Shown: positions 27,862 through 35,919 of the stretch, piece by piece
Layout: every line of letters begins with the position of its first letter
Numbering within the stretch: position 1 is the first letter of the stretch
Assembly: GCF_049257235.1 (NCBI RefSeq)
Contig: NZ_JBMMUF010000007.1
Coordinates: 113,214-177,213 of the forward strand
Direction: 5' to 3'
DNA from: Pseudoalteromonas sp049257235
GTDB lineage: Bacteria; Pseudomonadota; Gammaproteobacteria; Enterobacterales; Alteromonadaceae
Length of the DNA: 64,000 nt
Made by a program: the position numbers and the translations under genes
The notes under the pieces: generated by a model
The model's database searches: none
Seen by the model: the letters and a program-made list of their open reading frames with translations, nothing else
Told to the model about the DNA's origin: nothing

Positions 27862-28590
27862 ATGCTATTGAATTGCGATTTAGGCGAAAGCTTTGGTAGC
27901 TGGAAAATGGGCGAAGACGCACTTGCTATGCCACATATCGACTTGGCGAATATTGCCTGCGGCTTTCATGGTGGCGATCCACTTGTGATGCAGCGCACAC
28001 TTGCCTTAGCCAAAGAGCACAAGGTCACCGTGGGGGCACACCCAAGTTATCCAGACCGCCAAGGATTTGGGCGACGTTCGATGGCGTTGAGCCACGACGA
28101 GTTACTCACCGACATTCATTATCAAATAGCAGCGCTCAGCGGCATGGCGCAAGTGCAAGGCCTAAATATTGAATATGTAAAGCCCCATGGTGCGCTTTAC
28201 AACGACATGATGCGTGATGATGCAGTATTAAACACGGTACTTGACGCCATTAGCACCTACCCGAGCGAATTAAAACTGATGATGCTTGCAACCACGCACT
28301 CCCATGAACACCGTGTTCTTGCTCAAGCTAAAGGCGTAGAGCTATTACTAGAAGCATTTGCAGACAGACGCTACACCGATGCCGGTAACCTTACGCCACG
28401 AAGCCAACAAGGCAGTGTGCTGAATAAACAACAGATGCTCTCACAGGTGCACTCTCTCGTGAATCAAGGGGTTGTTATTACAGATACAGGCAAGACATTA
28501 CCCCTTGAGGCAGATACCCTGTGCGTTCACGGTGACAACCTAGCAGGTATCGCCGCTATTAAAGAGATCCGCGCCTTATGCATGCCCTAA
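27862..28590 (+). CDS. pxpA: LamB/YcsF family, 5-oxoprolinase subunit A
   Basis: Protein of 242 aa of the LamB/YcsF family: LLNCDLGESFGSWKMG at the start, NIACGFHGGDP, GAHPSYPDRQGFGRR, KPHGALYN, EAFADRRYTDAGNLTPR and CVHGDN, all canonical and intact. PxpA works with PxpB and PxpC in ATP-dependent opening of 5-oxoproline to glutamate. No pxpB or pxpC (allophanate hydrolase-like) gene is adjacent, which is unusual. The start ATG at 27862 is preferred over 27856 because AGGA is six bases before it and it gives the family N-terminus. It is embedded between the two D-glutamate-cyclase halves. Confidence 0.92.
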   Translation: MLLNCDLGESFGSWKMGEDALAMPHIDLANIACGFHGGDPLVMQRTLALAKEHKVTVGAHPSYPDRQGFGRRSMALSHDELLTDIHYQIAALSGMAQVQGLNIEYVKPHGALYNDMMRDDAVLNTVLDAISTYPSELKLMMLATTHSHEHRVLAQAKGVELLLEAFADRRYTDAGNLTPRSQQGSVLNKQQMLSQVHSLVNQGVVITDTGKTLPLEADTLCVHGDNLAGIAAIKEIRALCMP

Positions 28591-29447
28591 CCAGTGAGCA
28601 ACAGTTAAGCATCGACATTGAGAACCTACTCGTTGCGCGTAATTTACGCGGTATGGCACAGGTGCAAAAAGCGCTGAGCGCGGGCTATGTCTATCGCGCT
28701 GCGAAAATATTAAATGACGCGCACGGTGAAATACTCATTAGCACTGGATTTCCCGTCATAGGCACATTTGAGACCGATGGCCCTGTTGGTGCCATCGCCT
28801 TATACAACACCTTGCAACAGCTCGGCAAAAAGCCCGTATTGGTATGTGGCAACCCGTTATACAGCAAACTACAAGCCGACTTTAACTGCATTAGTCTCAA
28901 GGTGAATGACCTAGAAGGCGCTAAAAAACAAGCGCTTGAGATATTTGAGCAACATGACATTGGCTGTGTGTTAGCCATTGAACGCCCAGGACTCAATGCA
29001 CAAGGGCAATACTGCAATATGCGCGCAGAAGACATCAGTCAATACTGCGCGAGCTTCGACCCTTTTATGAACTTTGCGCCTTGCCCAAGTATCGCCATTG
29101 GCGACGGTGGCAATGAAATTGGCATGGGCAATGTCATTGATGCGCTAACACAATTAGACATCATTCCCAGTATCACCCGCTGCGATGAATTGATCGTTGC
29201 CGATGTTTCCAACTGGGGAGCCTATGCACTGATCGCGTTATTAGCACAGTGGCACCAACAAGATTTGTTGGCTCAGATTCGCTGTACTGACATTATCGCG
29301 TATTTAGGTAAACATGGCAGTGTAGATGGCGTCACCAGACGCAATGAACCCACCGAAGATGGGTTAGATTTAAGCCAAGGTGAAGCAGTTATCACCCAAT
29401 TAAGACAGCTGACGGGCTTTTGCCCAAAGAATGAGGAAAAACAATGA
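28578..29447 (+). CDS. DUF4392 protein: C-terminal half of D-glutamate cyclase
   Basis: Protein of 289 aa matching the D-glutamate cyclase-like C-terminal domain (DUF4392). The pattern includes ISTGFPVIGTFETDGPVGAI, ERPGLNAQGQYCNMRAEDIS, IAIGDGGNEIGMGNV and a closing KHGSVDGVTRRNEPTEDGL. The GDGGNEIGMG loop is the best-conserved block and a likely active-site element. It starts 13 bp inside pxpA and its stop overlaps the aminotransferase start by 4 bp, so coupled translation is likely. With the DUF1445 protein it should reconstitute D-glutamate cyclase (D-Glu to 5-oxo-D-proline plus water); whether they form a complex is untested. Confidence 0.85.
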   Translation: MHALTSEQQLSIDIENLLVARNLRGMAQVQKALSAGYVYRAAKILNDAHGEILISTGFPVIGTFETDGPVGAIALYNTLQQLGKKPVLVCGNPLYSKLQADFNCISLKVNDLEGAKKQALEIFEQHDIGCVLAIERPGLNAQGQYCNMRAEDISQYCASFDPFMNFAPCPSIAIGDGGNEIGMGNVIDALTQLDIIPSITRCDELIVADVSNWGAYALIALLAQWHQQDLLAQIRCTDIIAYLGKHGSVDGVTRRNEPTEDGLDLSQGEAVITQLRQLTGFCPKNEEKQ

Positions 29448-30301
29448 GCCTAGTGTATTTAAATGGTGAGTACATGGCCCCAGAAGAAGCCAAAATTTCT
29501 CCCATGGATCGTGGCTTTTTATTTGGCGACGGCATTTATGAAGTGATCCCCGCGTATTACGGCAAAATGCTTGGTTTTGATGCCCATGTTGCGCGTATAC
29601 AAGAAGGCTTGGCGGCAATAGAGATCAACCTCGATTACACTGGCGAGCAATGGCGTGCAATTTGCGACACACTCATCAGCAATAACCCAGGGCCAAATCA
29701 GGGCATCTATTTGCACGTTAGCCGAGGTACTGACTCTAAACGCAATCATGCCTATCCACGTGGCATCGCACCCACCGTATTTGCATTTTGCTTTGAGCTT
29801 CCCGGCGAGCCTACAGCTGACGCCCACAGTGCAACAACCTATACCGTCTCTTTGGAGCAGGACCGCCGCTGGCAGCGTTGTAATATCAAATCAACCGCGC
29901 TACTGGGCAATGTGATTCACTATCAAAGCGGCGCTCGTGAAGGCAACAAAGAAACCATACTTTTTAACGCCAAAGATGAAATAACCGAAGCCAGTTCAAG
30001 CAATGTGTTTATTGTCAAAGACGGTGTGATAGCCACTCCAGTGCTGGACAATCAAATTTTACCTGGGATCACCCGTTGGCTTATCTGTGAAATTGTTCGC
30101 TCACACAGTGAACTCGTTATCGAGGAACGTGTTGTGACCAAAGCGGAGTTGCTCAGTGCCGATGAGGTATGGATCACTTCCGCCACCAAAGAGGTGGGAC
30201 CGGTGGTGAAAGTGGCTGATACAGTGATTGGTGAGGGCAAACCCGGCAAAATATGGCAGCAGGTGCAAACCTTATTTACCACGCACAAGTTTGATTACTA
30301 G
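29444..30301 (+). CDS. dat: D-amino-acid aminotransferase (class IV, PLP)
   Basis: Fold-type IV PLP enzyme of 285 aa, typical of D-alanine aminotransferase. YLNGEYMAPEEAKISPMDRGFLFGDGIYE is the class IV opening (shown in part: MDRGFLFGDGIYE). The PLP lysine is Lys149 in CNIKSTALL, with EITEASSSNVFIV, ILPGITR and EVWITSATKEV following. The VSRGTDSKRNHAYP loop resembles D-AAT more than branched-chain enzymes. Reaction: D-glutamate plus pyruvate to 2-oxoglutarate plus D-alanine, reversible. GAGGA precedes the ATG. It is the last gene of the five-gene operon and supplies a second exit for D-glutamate. Confidence 0.87.
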   Translation: MSLVYLNGEYMAPEEAKISPMDRGFLFGDGIYEVIPAYYGKMLGFDAHVARIQEGLAAIEINLDYTGEQWRAICDTLISNNPGPNQGIYLHVSRGTDSKRNHAYPRGIAPTVFAFCFELPGEPTADAHSATTYTVSLEQDRRWQRCNIKSTALLGNVIHYQSGAREGNKETILFNAKDEITEASSSNVFIVKDGVIATPVLDNQILPGITRWLICEIVRSHSELVIEERVVTKAELLSADEVWITSATKEVGPVVKVADTVIGEGKPGKIWQQVQTLFTTHKFDY

Positions 30302-30303
30302 GA

Positions 30304-30337
30304 CGTGCTGACCTCTGAGATATGAATTTTGTTCAAA
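30304..30337 (+). repeat. 34-bp fragment of the dispersed repeat found at 34.6 kb
   Basis: Matches positions 34574-34607 at 30 of 34 bases, including the uninterrupted block TATGAATTTTGTTCAAA. It is the outer end of the longer MITE-like element. It lies immediately after the aminotransferase stop. Confidence 0.7.
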
Positions 30338-30338
30338 A

Positions 30339-30370
30339 AACCTAGCGTCAGAGGTCGCTGACGCTAAGGT
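30339..30370 (-). terminator. terminator of the small-membrane-protein operon
   Basis: Stem AGCGTCAG (30344-30351) / CTGACGCT (30358-30365), extended by AACC/GGTT with a one-base bulge. On the minus strand it is followed by TTTTTTGAAC supplied by the repeat fragment next to it. The stem contains the stop codon of the 30364 gene. Confidence 0.7.
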
Positions 30371-30744
30371 TTATCAATGCTGCGCGGCGCTCCAAGTACA
30401 ATCGCCACATGGCAGATGCACACCGCTACAAATGCACTCACCCCCAAAGCTCCGCCATACCCTTCCAAGCGCGGCACTAAAAATTGAAAGAGTAAGGAAA
30501 AAATACCCGCTGCGCTACATTGCGTATACCAGCCAAAGCGATGCGGTGCACTCATGCCCACAAACGTGCCGCCAAAGAATAGCGCACTGTATAGCTCAAC
30601 TTCATTCGTGCTTAGATAAAACACTCCGTAAGCAATCATACTCAGTAGTGACGATGCCCGAACGGCATTAAAGTAACGCTGTTTTGCTAACCAAAAGGTA
30701 CTCAGTGCGCCACACAGGGCAATAGCGAAGTAGGTCAATAGCAT
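30364..30744 (-). CDS. small integral membrane protein (paralogue of its upstream neighbour)
   Basis: About 126 aa with four predicted membrane segments and no recognised family. A GGTFVGMSAPHRFG segment followed by GYGGALGVSAFVAV near the end matches AGTFAGMCSAHLIT and GFGGKLGGVAFVSV in the preceding gene, so the two are paralogues. The start at 30744 gives the TGATG stop-start overlap with that gene and puts AGGTGG nine bases upstream; an ATG at 30750 is possible. A much longer frame upstream is only overlap with the neighbour. A heteromeric membrane complex is plausible but unproven. Confidence 0.7.
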   Translation of the reverse strand: MLLTYFAIALCGALSTFWLAKQRYFNAVRASSLLSMIAYGVFYLSTNEVELYSALFFGGTFVGMSAPHRFGWYTQCSAAGIFSLLFQFLVPRLEGYGGALGVSAFVAVCICHVAIVLGAPRSIDKP

Positions 30745-31109
30745 CACCATAATCCACCTCGCGTAAGCATGAGCAAAGCGACACTCACAAACGCGACGCC
30801 GCCGAGTTTGCCGCCAAACCCTTTGAACAAATTCATCGACAAAGCATACAAAATGGTGCCAATAAGCGATAACACCACAAGTTGCCAATAGCCTGTGATC
30901 AAATGGGCAGAGCACATACCCGCAAAAGTACCAGCGTAAATTGCTGCCTGAGGGTGAGCCTCATATTTTTCATCAAAGGGTAACAAGGTTCCAATAAATG
31001 CAGGAATACACGCAGCCAACACAACAGGCACTGAAAATTGTGAGTGCAGCACAAAACAGCTCACGCAACCTAACAAAAAACCAAGGTACTTAATGACAAA
31101 AAACGTCAC
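30744..31109 (-). CDS. small integral membrane protein (paralogue of its downstream neighbour)
   Basis: 121 aa with about four hydrophobic helices and no recognised family. Conserved-looking small-residue motifs lie in the third segment (AGTFAGMCSAH) and in the last (GFGGKLGGVAFVSV), and both recur in the next gene. The start is apparently GTG at 31109. It begins 27 bp after the TPR-protein gene and overlaps the next gene by one base, so the three form one operon on the minus strand. Confidence 0.7.
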   Translation of the reverse strand: MTFFVIKYLGFLLGCVSCFVLHSQFSVPVVLAACIPAFIGTLLPFDEKYEAHPQAAIYAGTFAGMCSAHLITGYWQLVVLSLIGTILYALSMNLFKGFGGKLGGVAFVSVALLMLTRGGLW

Positions 31110-31136
31110 GCTGAGATATCCACCATCACAGTGCCA

Positions 31137-32312
31137 TTACCCCTGCGTTTTTATCCAAGATTTAAACTGTTGAGATTGCACGAATTCGGCAAAGCTAGGC
31201 TCGGCCTCAAAATCTTGCGCAGTAAAACTAAAATCCCACATTTCAACCATGTTGTTGAGCACCCCAATCATGGCTTCATACTTGGACAACTGATTTAAAA
31301 TTGCGAATTCAGTCCAATATGCTTCCATAAAAAATGGTTCCAGCGCTTGAGAGCGCTTCGCCATTTTCTCTGCCTGCTCCAGCTGCCCAGCAGCAAAGTA
31401 CACATTCGCCTTCAAGTTGTACAGCGCCGCTTCTTCGCCATATCTCTGTTGTAGGTTATTAATATTATTCAGTGTTTTTTCAAATTCATTACGGCCGAAA
31501 TAGTAGTCAATCAACATGAATTCAGTGCTCGGATCGTCGCCAAAATGTGTTGCTAGCAACTCAAGCTGCTGATAATAAGCCTCTTCCGACACAAGTTGCG
31601 CAACACCCATAGAGATATCAAGCATGCCACGACTCAAACGCACATTTTCAGGCAACTGTTGGTAGATATGCCAAGCAGCCTGCCCTTCCCCGGCTTTAAC
31701 ATGGGCAATCATTGACGTGTATGCATTGACAATACTCTCATCGAGCTTTTTTATACCCAATAGACGCTGTAGAACATTACTGTTATTACCCAAAATGAAG
31801 CTCATATTTTCACTGACTTTGTCAGTGATGCGCTTACCTGTGCTCGCTACAAACACATCATAAACTTGCAGTTGTCCATCGTCTGTTTGGTGCACAAACA
31901 AATGCATAAAGTCGTGTCCGCCGCCTTCCATATCCAAGCGAATGACTGGTGTGCGCTCACCGTCCGTTTCAATAATACGCAAGAATACCGCGTCGGTGTC
32001 TTCACTGTGTTGAAATGCAAACAAGTTAGATAAGAATTGCTCTTTAGGGTTACTCACAAACCCCTTTACAAACTCTCGGCGTTCACGCGCCGAGGTGAAT
32101 AAGTGCTTTGCAATAATGTGCGCGGTGCCTTCAGTGTCGTAGAGGCTCGCCATAGCCCCCATATTCATATGCCTAATGGCGGCTGCAAACTCAGTGCCTA
32201 ACATGTCAAGTTCTTGCTTTTGTTCGTCAGGCAAGGTGGCATGTACAAGTGAAGACCCAAAAGCCAATCCCATAGCAAGTGCAAACATCACTGTTTTTAT
32301 TAATCTATTCAT
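31137..32312 (-). CDS. exported TPR-like protein of unknown function
   Basis: Protein of 391 aa with a signal peptide (1-25, VHA-T). Residues about 30-175 form an alpha/beta domain with the pattern LGTEFAAAIRHMNMGAMASLY, possibly NTF2- or DUF-like. Residues about 200-350 contain TPR-like helical pairs (LYNLKANVYFAAGQLEQAEK is the clearest). I recognise no named family. It leads the operon with the two paralogous membrane proteins and diverges from the M20 peptidase gene. Confidence 0.75.
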   Translation of the reverse strand: MNRLIKTVMFALAMGLAFGSSLVHATLPDEQKQELDMLGTEFAAAIRHMNMGAMASLYDTEGTAHIIAKHLFTSARERREFVKGFVSNPKEQFLSNLFAFQHSEDTDAVFLRIIETDGERTPVIRLDMEGGGHDFMHLFVHQTDDGQLQVYDVFVASTGKRITDKVSENMSFILGNNSNVLQRLLGIKKLDESIVNAYTSMIAHVKAGEGQAAWHIYQQLPENVRLSRGMLDISMGVAQLVSEEAYYQQLELLATHFGDDPSTEFMLIDYYFGRNEFEKTLNNINNLQQRYGEEAALYNLKANVYFAAGQLEQAEKMAKRSQALEPFFMEAYWTEFAILNQLSKYEAMIGVLNNMVEMWDFSFTAQDFEAEPSFAEFVQSQQFKSWIKTQG

Positions 32313-32493
32313 TCACTTATCCAATATCAAAAAACGATACGATATTAATTAGAGTAACTAAAATCCCTGATAAATGGTAATAGAACCTTACATATTTACA
32401 GAATTATTGTTGCAAATTTAGCTACAAACTAACACTTTATGATGAACAAACGTTACAATAGCGCTGCTTTTCGTCACTCAGCAAGGAACCACA

Positions 32494-33990
32494 TTGAAAA
32501 CTTCTCTTCTTGTAACAGCTTTAACCTGTTTGAGCCTGCCAACTTTCGCCTCAGGCATAAACAATGATTACGACGCACTGGCACAATACGCCGTAGAGCA
32601 ATACCAAGACACGCAAATTCATACACTGGAGAATATGGTGTCATACCCTACGGTAAATACCCCCGGGGTGAAAACCGAAGACAACCCTGCGTTTATTGGC
32701 TTCAAAGACTTTCTCAAACTCAAAGCGGCGTATTTGGGATTCGATTACCAAGACCATGGCACCACAGTGTTAATTGGCATGGGGTCACAACCACAAAAAG
32801 TAACCATAGTGACTCATGGCGATGTACAGCCTGCTGATGCGAGTAAATGGCAACAAAGTCCATTTTCGTTGGATAAAACCTCACAGCCCGGCAAACTTAT
32901 TGGCCGTGGCACAGAAGATGACAAAGGCGCTATCGCCACCGCGTTATATGCGATGAAGGCGATAAAAGACAAAGGTGTCGCGCTTAATAATCGTATTGAA
33001 TTGATGGTATACCTCGCTGAAGAATCAGACTGGGGCCCACTGCGCGAGTTTATGAAAACCTATGAGCAACCTAAATATGCAGTGACCATAGATGCGAGCT
33101 ATCCGGTCGTTGTTGCAGAAAAAGGCTGGAGTCTTATTGCACCAACCTTTACTAGCAATGACGTGACCTCTGGTGTCTATGCAACGCAATTAAAAGGCGG
33201 CGCTTTCGTCAGCCAAATACCCGAGGATGCCAGTGTTGTTATTGAAAAAGCCAACATCAAGGTTCGCGAAGCGATTAAGAACAATATGCAAAAACTCAAT
33301 GGCGTTGAGGTCGTACTTCAAGAACAAGGCAGAGATCTGCATATCTCAGTAAAAGGCACTTCTGCACACTCGTCGGAGCCAGAGGCAGGCGTTAACGCCA
33401 TTGCACACTTAGCTGCGCTATTTGAAGGAATAGATTTGGCAAAGAACAGCGACGGTCTGGCGATCAACTTTATCAACGACCTCATTGGCTTAGGTTTATA
33501 CGGCAAGCAGTTCGGTGATATTGCCTATGAACATGACTTTATGGGCCCGATGACGGTCGCGCCCACTTTGATCAGCCGTCAAGGTGATGATGTTACCCTG
33601 TCCATCAACCTGCGCCGCCCAGTAGGTAAAGACAAAGCGCTGTTAGCCCAACAGATTGATGATGCCCTCGCTGCATGGCAACTCAAACACAAAGCCTTGT
33701 TAGCAAAGGTTGAAGTTGACATTGGCACACCCATGTTGCTCGATAGTGCACCTCACGCCCAGGCGTTGTTAGACATCTTCAAACATTACACAGCAGATGA
33801 AGAGGCTACGTTTATCTCAATCGGTGGTGGCACAAACGCCAAGTTATTTGATAATGCGGTGTCTTTTGGCCCGTCTATGCCGGGGAAAGCCTATACAGGC
33901 CACTCAGAACATGAGTATTTAACGGTCGAACAAATGCGCCTAAACCTGAAAATGTACACCGCCATGATGTTGACACTGGGTAATATGTAA
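32494..33990 (+). CDS. exported M20-family metallodipeptidase (PepV-like)
   Basis: Zinc peptidase of 498 aa with a signal peptide (1-19, TFA-S). M20 metal-site motifs: VTHGDVQPAD (first His and Asp), GRGTEDDKGAI (bridging Asp), AEESDWG (catalytic and metal Glu), and a late GHSEHEY with the last His. A lid/dimerisation domain lies between (SVKGTSAHSSEPEAGVNA). Relatives hydrolyse dipeptides, including some with D-residues or beta-Ala; the periplasmic location fits peptide scavenging. It starts at TTG with AAGGAA six bases before. Confidence 0.88.
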   Translation: MKTSLLVTALTCLSLPTFASGINNDYDALAQYAVEQYQDTQIHTLENMVSYPTVNTPGVKTEDNPAFIGFKDFLKLKAAYLGFDYQDHGTTVLIGMGSQPQKVTIVTHGDVQPADASKWQQSPFSLDKTSQPGKLIGRGTEDDKGAIATALYAMKAIKDKGVALNNRIELMVYLAEESDWGPLREFMKTYEQPKYAVTIDASYPVVVAEKGWSLIAPTFTSNDVTSGVYATQLKGGAFVSQIPEDASVVIEKANIKVREAIKNNMQKLNGVEVVLQEQGRDLHISVKGTSAHSSEPEAGVNAIAHLAALFEGIDLAKNSDGLAINFINDLIGLGLYGKQFGDIAYEHDFMGPMTVAPTLISRQGDDVTLSINLRRPVGKDKALLAQQIDDALAAWQLKHKALLAKVEVDIGTPMLLDSAPHAQALLDIFKHYTADEEATFISIGGGTNAKLFDNAVSFGPSMPGKAYTGHSEHEYLTVEQMRLNLKMYTAMMLTLGNM

Positions 33991-34123
33991 GCCGTTTCAT
34001 CACACTACATTGCACTTGGTTAAAGTGAGCGCCCAAAGAGCGTAAGGTATTTTTATACTTTGCAATAAGGATGTAACCCAGTAAGGTAAATACTGTTCAT
34101 ATAACAACAATAAGGATAGGGAC

Positions 34124-34393
34124 ATGGACAAAGACATGAACAAAGCGCAGCGGCTCAAAGAGATTGAAAAAGAGTTCATTAAGTTAGGTATTATCGATGC
34201 CATACCTATGATGATGATTGGCCTTGGGCTTTATGCAAAGTTCAGTGGCGTTGAAGAGCCATTTTTACCGTTTTTAAAAGACGAGAGCATCGTAAATGGC
34301 ATGTTCTTAGTCGCGGTGCCCGTGGTTGTGTGGGTGATGTACAAGTCACTCAAACTTTCACTGGAGCGTGCCCGTCTCGCCAAAGGTGAATAG
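34124..34393 (+). CDS. small membrane protein of unknown function
   Basis: 89 aa. A charged N-terminal helix (about 1-22) is followed by two membrane segments (about 24-40 and 60-78) and a basic C-terminus. No family recognised. GATAGGGAC precedes the ATG. It stands alone; a 9-bp hairpin without U-tract (34419-34440) follows. Confidence 0.65.
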   Translation: MDKDMNKAQRLKEIEKEFIKLGIIDAIPMMMIGLGLYAKFSGVEEPFLPFLKDESIVNGMFLVAVPVVVWVMYKSLKLSLERARLAKGE

Positions 34394-34418
34394 TACCCAC
34401 AACAGGCGCGAAACCCAC

Positions 34419-34440
34419 GGCCTGTAAGCATTTACAGGCC
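34419..34440 (+). terminator. hairpin, possible weak terminator
   Basis: Perfect 9-bp stem GGCCTGTAA / TTACAGGCC with a GCAT loop, 25 bases past the preceding stop; no T-run follows. Confidence 0.4.
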
Positions 34441-34573
34441 TGCTTATTGCGCGTACACCGCGTACACTTTCACGCATCATCACTGTGCATTTGCCCCAAA
34501 GCAGTGCAGAATCACACCTAACACGTATATAAAATGCACTAAATATCCACTATTTAGCATAATTAAGCTAAGG

Positions 34574-34831
34574 CGTATTGACCTTTGAGGTATGAATTTT
34601 GTTCAAATCAAAGGCGTTCAATGCTAGAAGTGGGTCATGGTGCATAGTGAACTATGTCCATGGACCATGACAACGCAGTGTAGGCCTTTGGTTGAACCCT
34701 CTGGGCAGCGTCAATGGGGTATTTTGTCTGCGTTATCACCTGACTGACATAGAATGACTATGCGACGCAGGCTCTGCCTTGCAAAAACACCCCAATGACT
34801 GCTGCAAAAACAAACAACAAAGGTCAACACG
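34574..34831. repeat. MITE-like element of about 250 bp with terminal inverted repeats
   Basis: The ends are 14-bp inverted repeats with one mismatch (34574-34587, CGTATTGACCTTTG, and 34818-34831, complement CGTGTTGACCTTTG). The inside encodes no protein but is rich in dyads, for example around GTCATGG (34626-34632) and CCATGAC (34664-34670). A 34-bp piece of the left end recurs at 30304-30337. It lies directly upstream of the LysR gene, whose open frame runs spuriously into it. No flanking target duplication is obvious. Confidence 0.65.
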
Positions 34832-34899
34832 TCCTACACTTTATCTCTGGCGCAATAATTGCTTCTCACTTTACTTTTGAGAATCCAAAAAGACTTATG

Positions 34900-35769
34900 C
34901 AAACACCAATTAGAGGGTTACGCGCTTTTTGTTTCGCGGCCCGATGTTTAAGCTTTAAGCAAGCCGCAGAGCAGCTTTATCTCACCCCCTCTGCGGTTAG
35001 CCATCAAATAAAACAACTCGAAGAGCAGCTCGGCTTTGCGCTATTTCAACGTCGTACCCGTGCAATCATCTTAACCAATGAAGGCAAAAACTTTTTTGAT
35101 GCGATTGAGCCTATCATCACAGACTTAGAGCAAACAATTCGTACCTTTAGCCACAAAGATAACAACGTTACGATTAGCATTGCCCTACCCGAATTTTTCG
35201 CCAGCGAATTACTGATGCCCAAATTAGGACAGTGGACCGCTGCCAACCCCGACGTGAATTTAGAAGTAGATACGCTGCGTACCCGCACACAAAAAGTACG
35301 CAGCACAGATTTATCTATCGTGCTGTCACATGATGTACCGGCCAGCGGCATTGCCACTGAATTATTTGCACTGGAATACATACCCGCATGCAACAGAGCG
35401 TTGCACCAACAATGGCAAAACGCCCCCTATGAAGCACTACAAGAAGTGCCACTGATTGTGCATCAATCACGCCCTTGGTCATGGCACCAATGGGCGGAGT
35501 ATCACTATGAGGGGGACTTTGCACCTAAACAAATCATCCAGCTTGATAGTATGTTTGCTGTTGCCCGTGCTGCCCAGCAGGGAATGGGCATTGCGCTTAT
35601 TCCTATGCCCATTAGTCGCAGCTGGTTTAATGAAGGTATGTTATGGCCACTGGTCAATAAACCGTTATGGACAAAAGACAAGTATTTCTTAGTTGAACAT
35701 GAGGTTTCAGAAAAAAATTCACCCTTAGCAAGCTTTACCAATTGGGTAGTAGAGACATTTAAAGGTTAA
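34900..35769 (+). CDS. LysR-family transcriptional regulator (GcvA-like)
   Basis: LysR regulator of 289 aa. The N-terminal helix-turn-helix (about 6-65) reads FKQAAEQLYLTPSAVSHQIKQ, followed by the co-inducer domain (about 88-289). The LTPSAVSHQI wording resembles the GcvA/AmpR branch. The start is the ATG at 34900, giving the family N-terminus MQTPIRGLRAF; the upstream extension crosses the MITE-like repeat and is rejected. The target genes are unknown since no divergent gene is adjacent. Confidence 0.88.
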   Translation, partial: QTPIRGLRAFCFAARCLSFKQAAEQLYLTPSAVSHQIKQLEEQLGFALFQRRTRAIILTNEGKNFFDAIEPIITDLEQTIRTFSHKDNNVTISIALPEFFASELLMPKLGQWTAANPDVNLEVDTLRTRTQKVRSTDLSIVLSHDVPASGIATELFALEYIPACNRALHQQWQNAPYEALQEVPLIVHQSRPWSWHQWAEYHYEGDFAPKQIIQLDSMFAVARAAQQGMGIALIPMPISRSWFNEGMLWPLVNKPLWTKDKYFLVEHEVSEKNSPLASFTNWVVETFKG

Positions 35770-35919
35770 TTTTTTTCATATAAAACAGAAAAGTAACGCT
35801 TAACTAATGCATAGATTAATTTTTTTCACTTAACGCTGAGATTTTAATCGTTTGTAGAGTAATTACTTTAATCATAAAGTTAATACCGAAGCAAACACAC
35901 AACCCAAGAGGATAGCAAC

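Noticed and set aside
34795..34899. Upstream extension of the LysR gene
   Set aside because: The extra 35 codons run through the end of the MITE-like repeat and do not resemble LysR N-termini; the ATG at 34900 gives the normal one.
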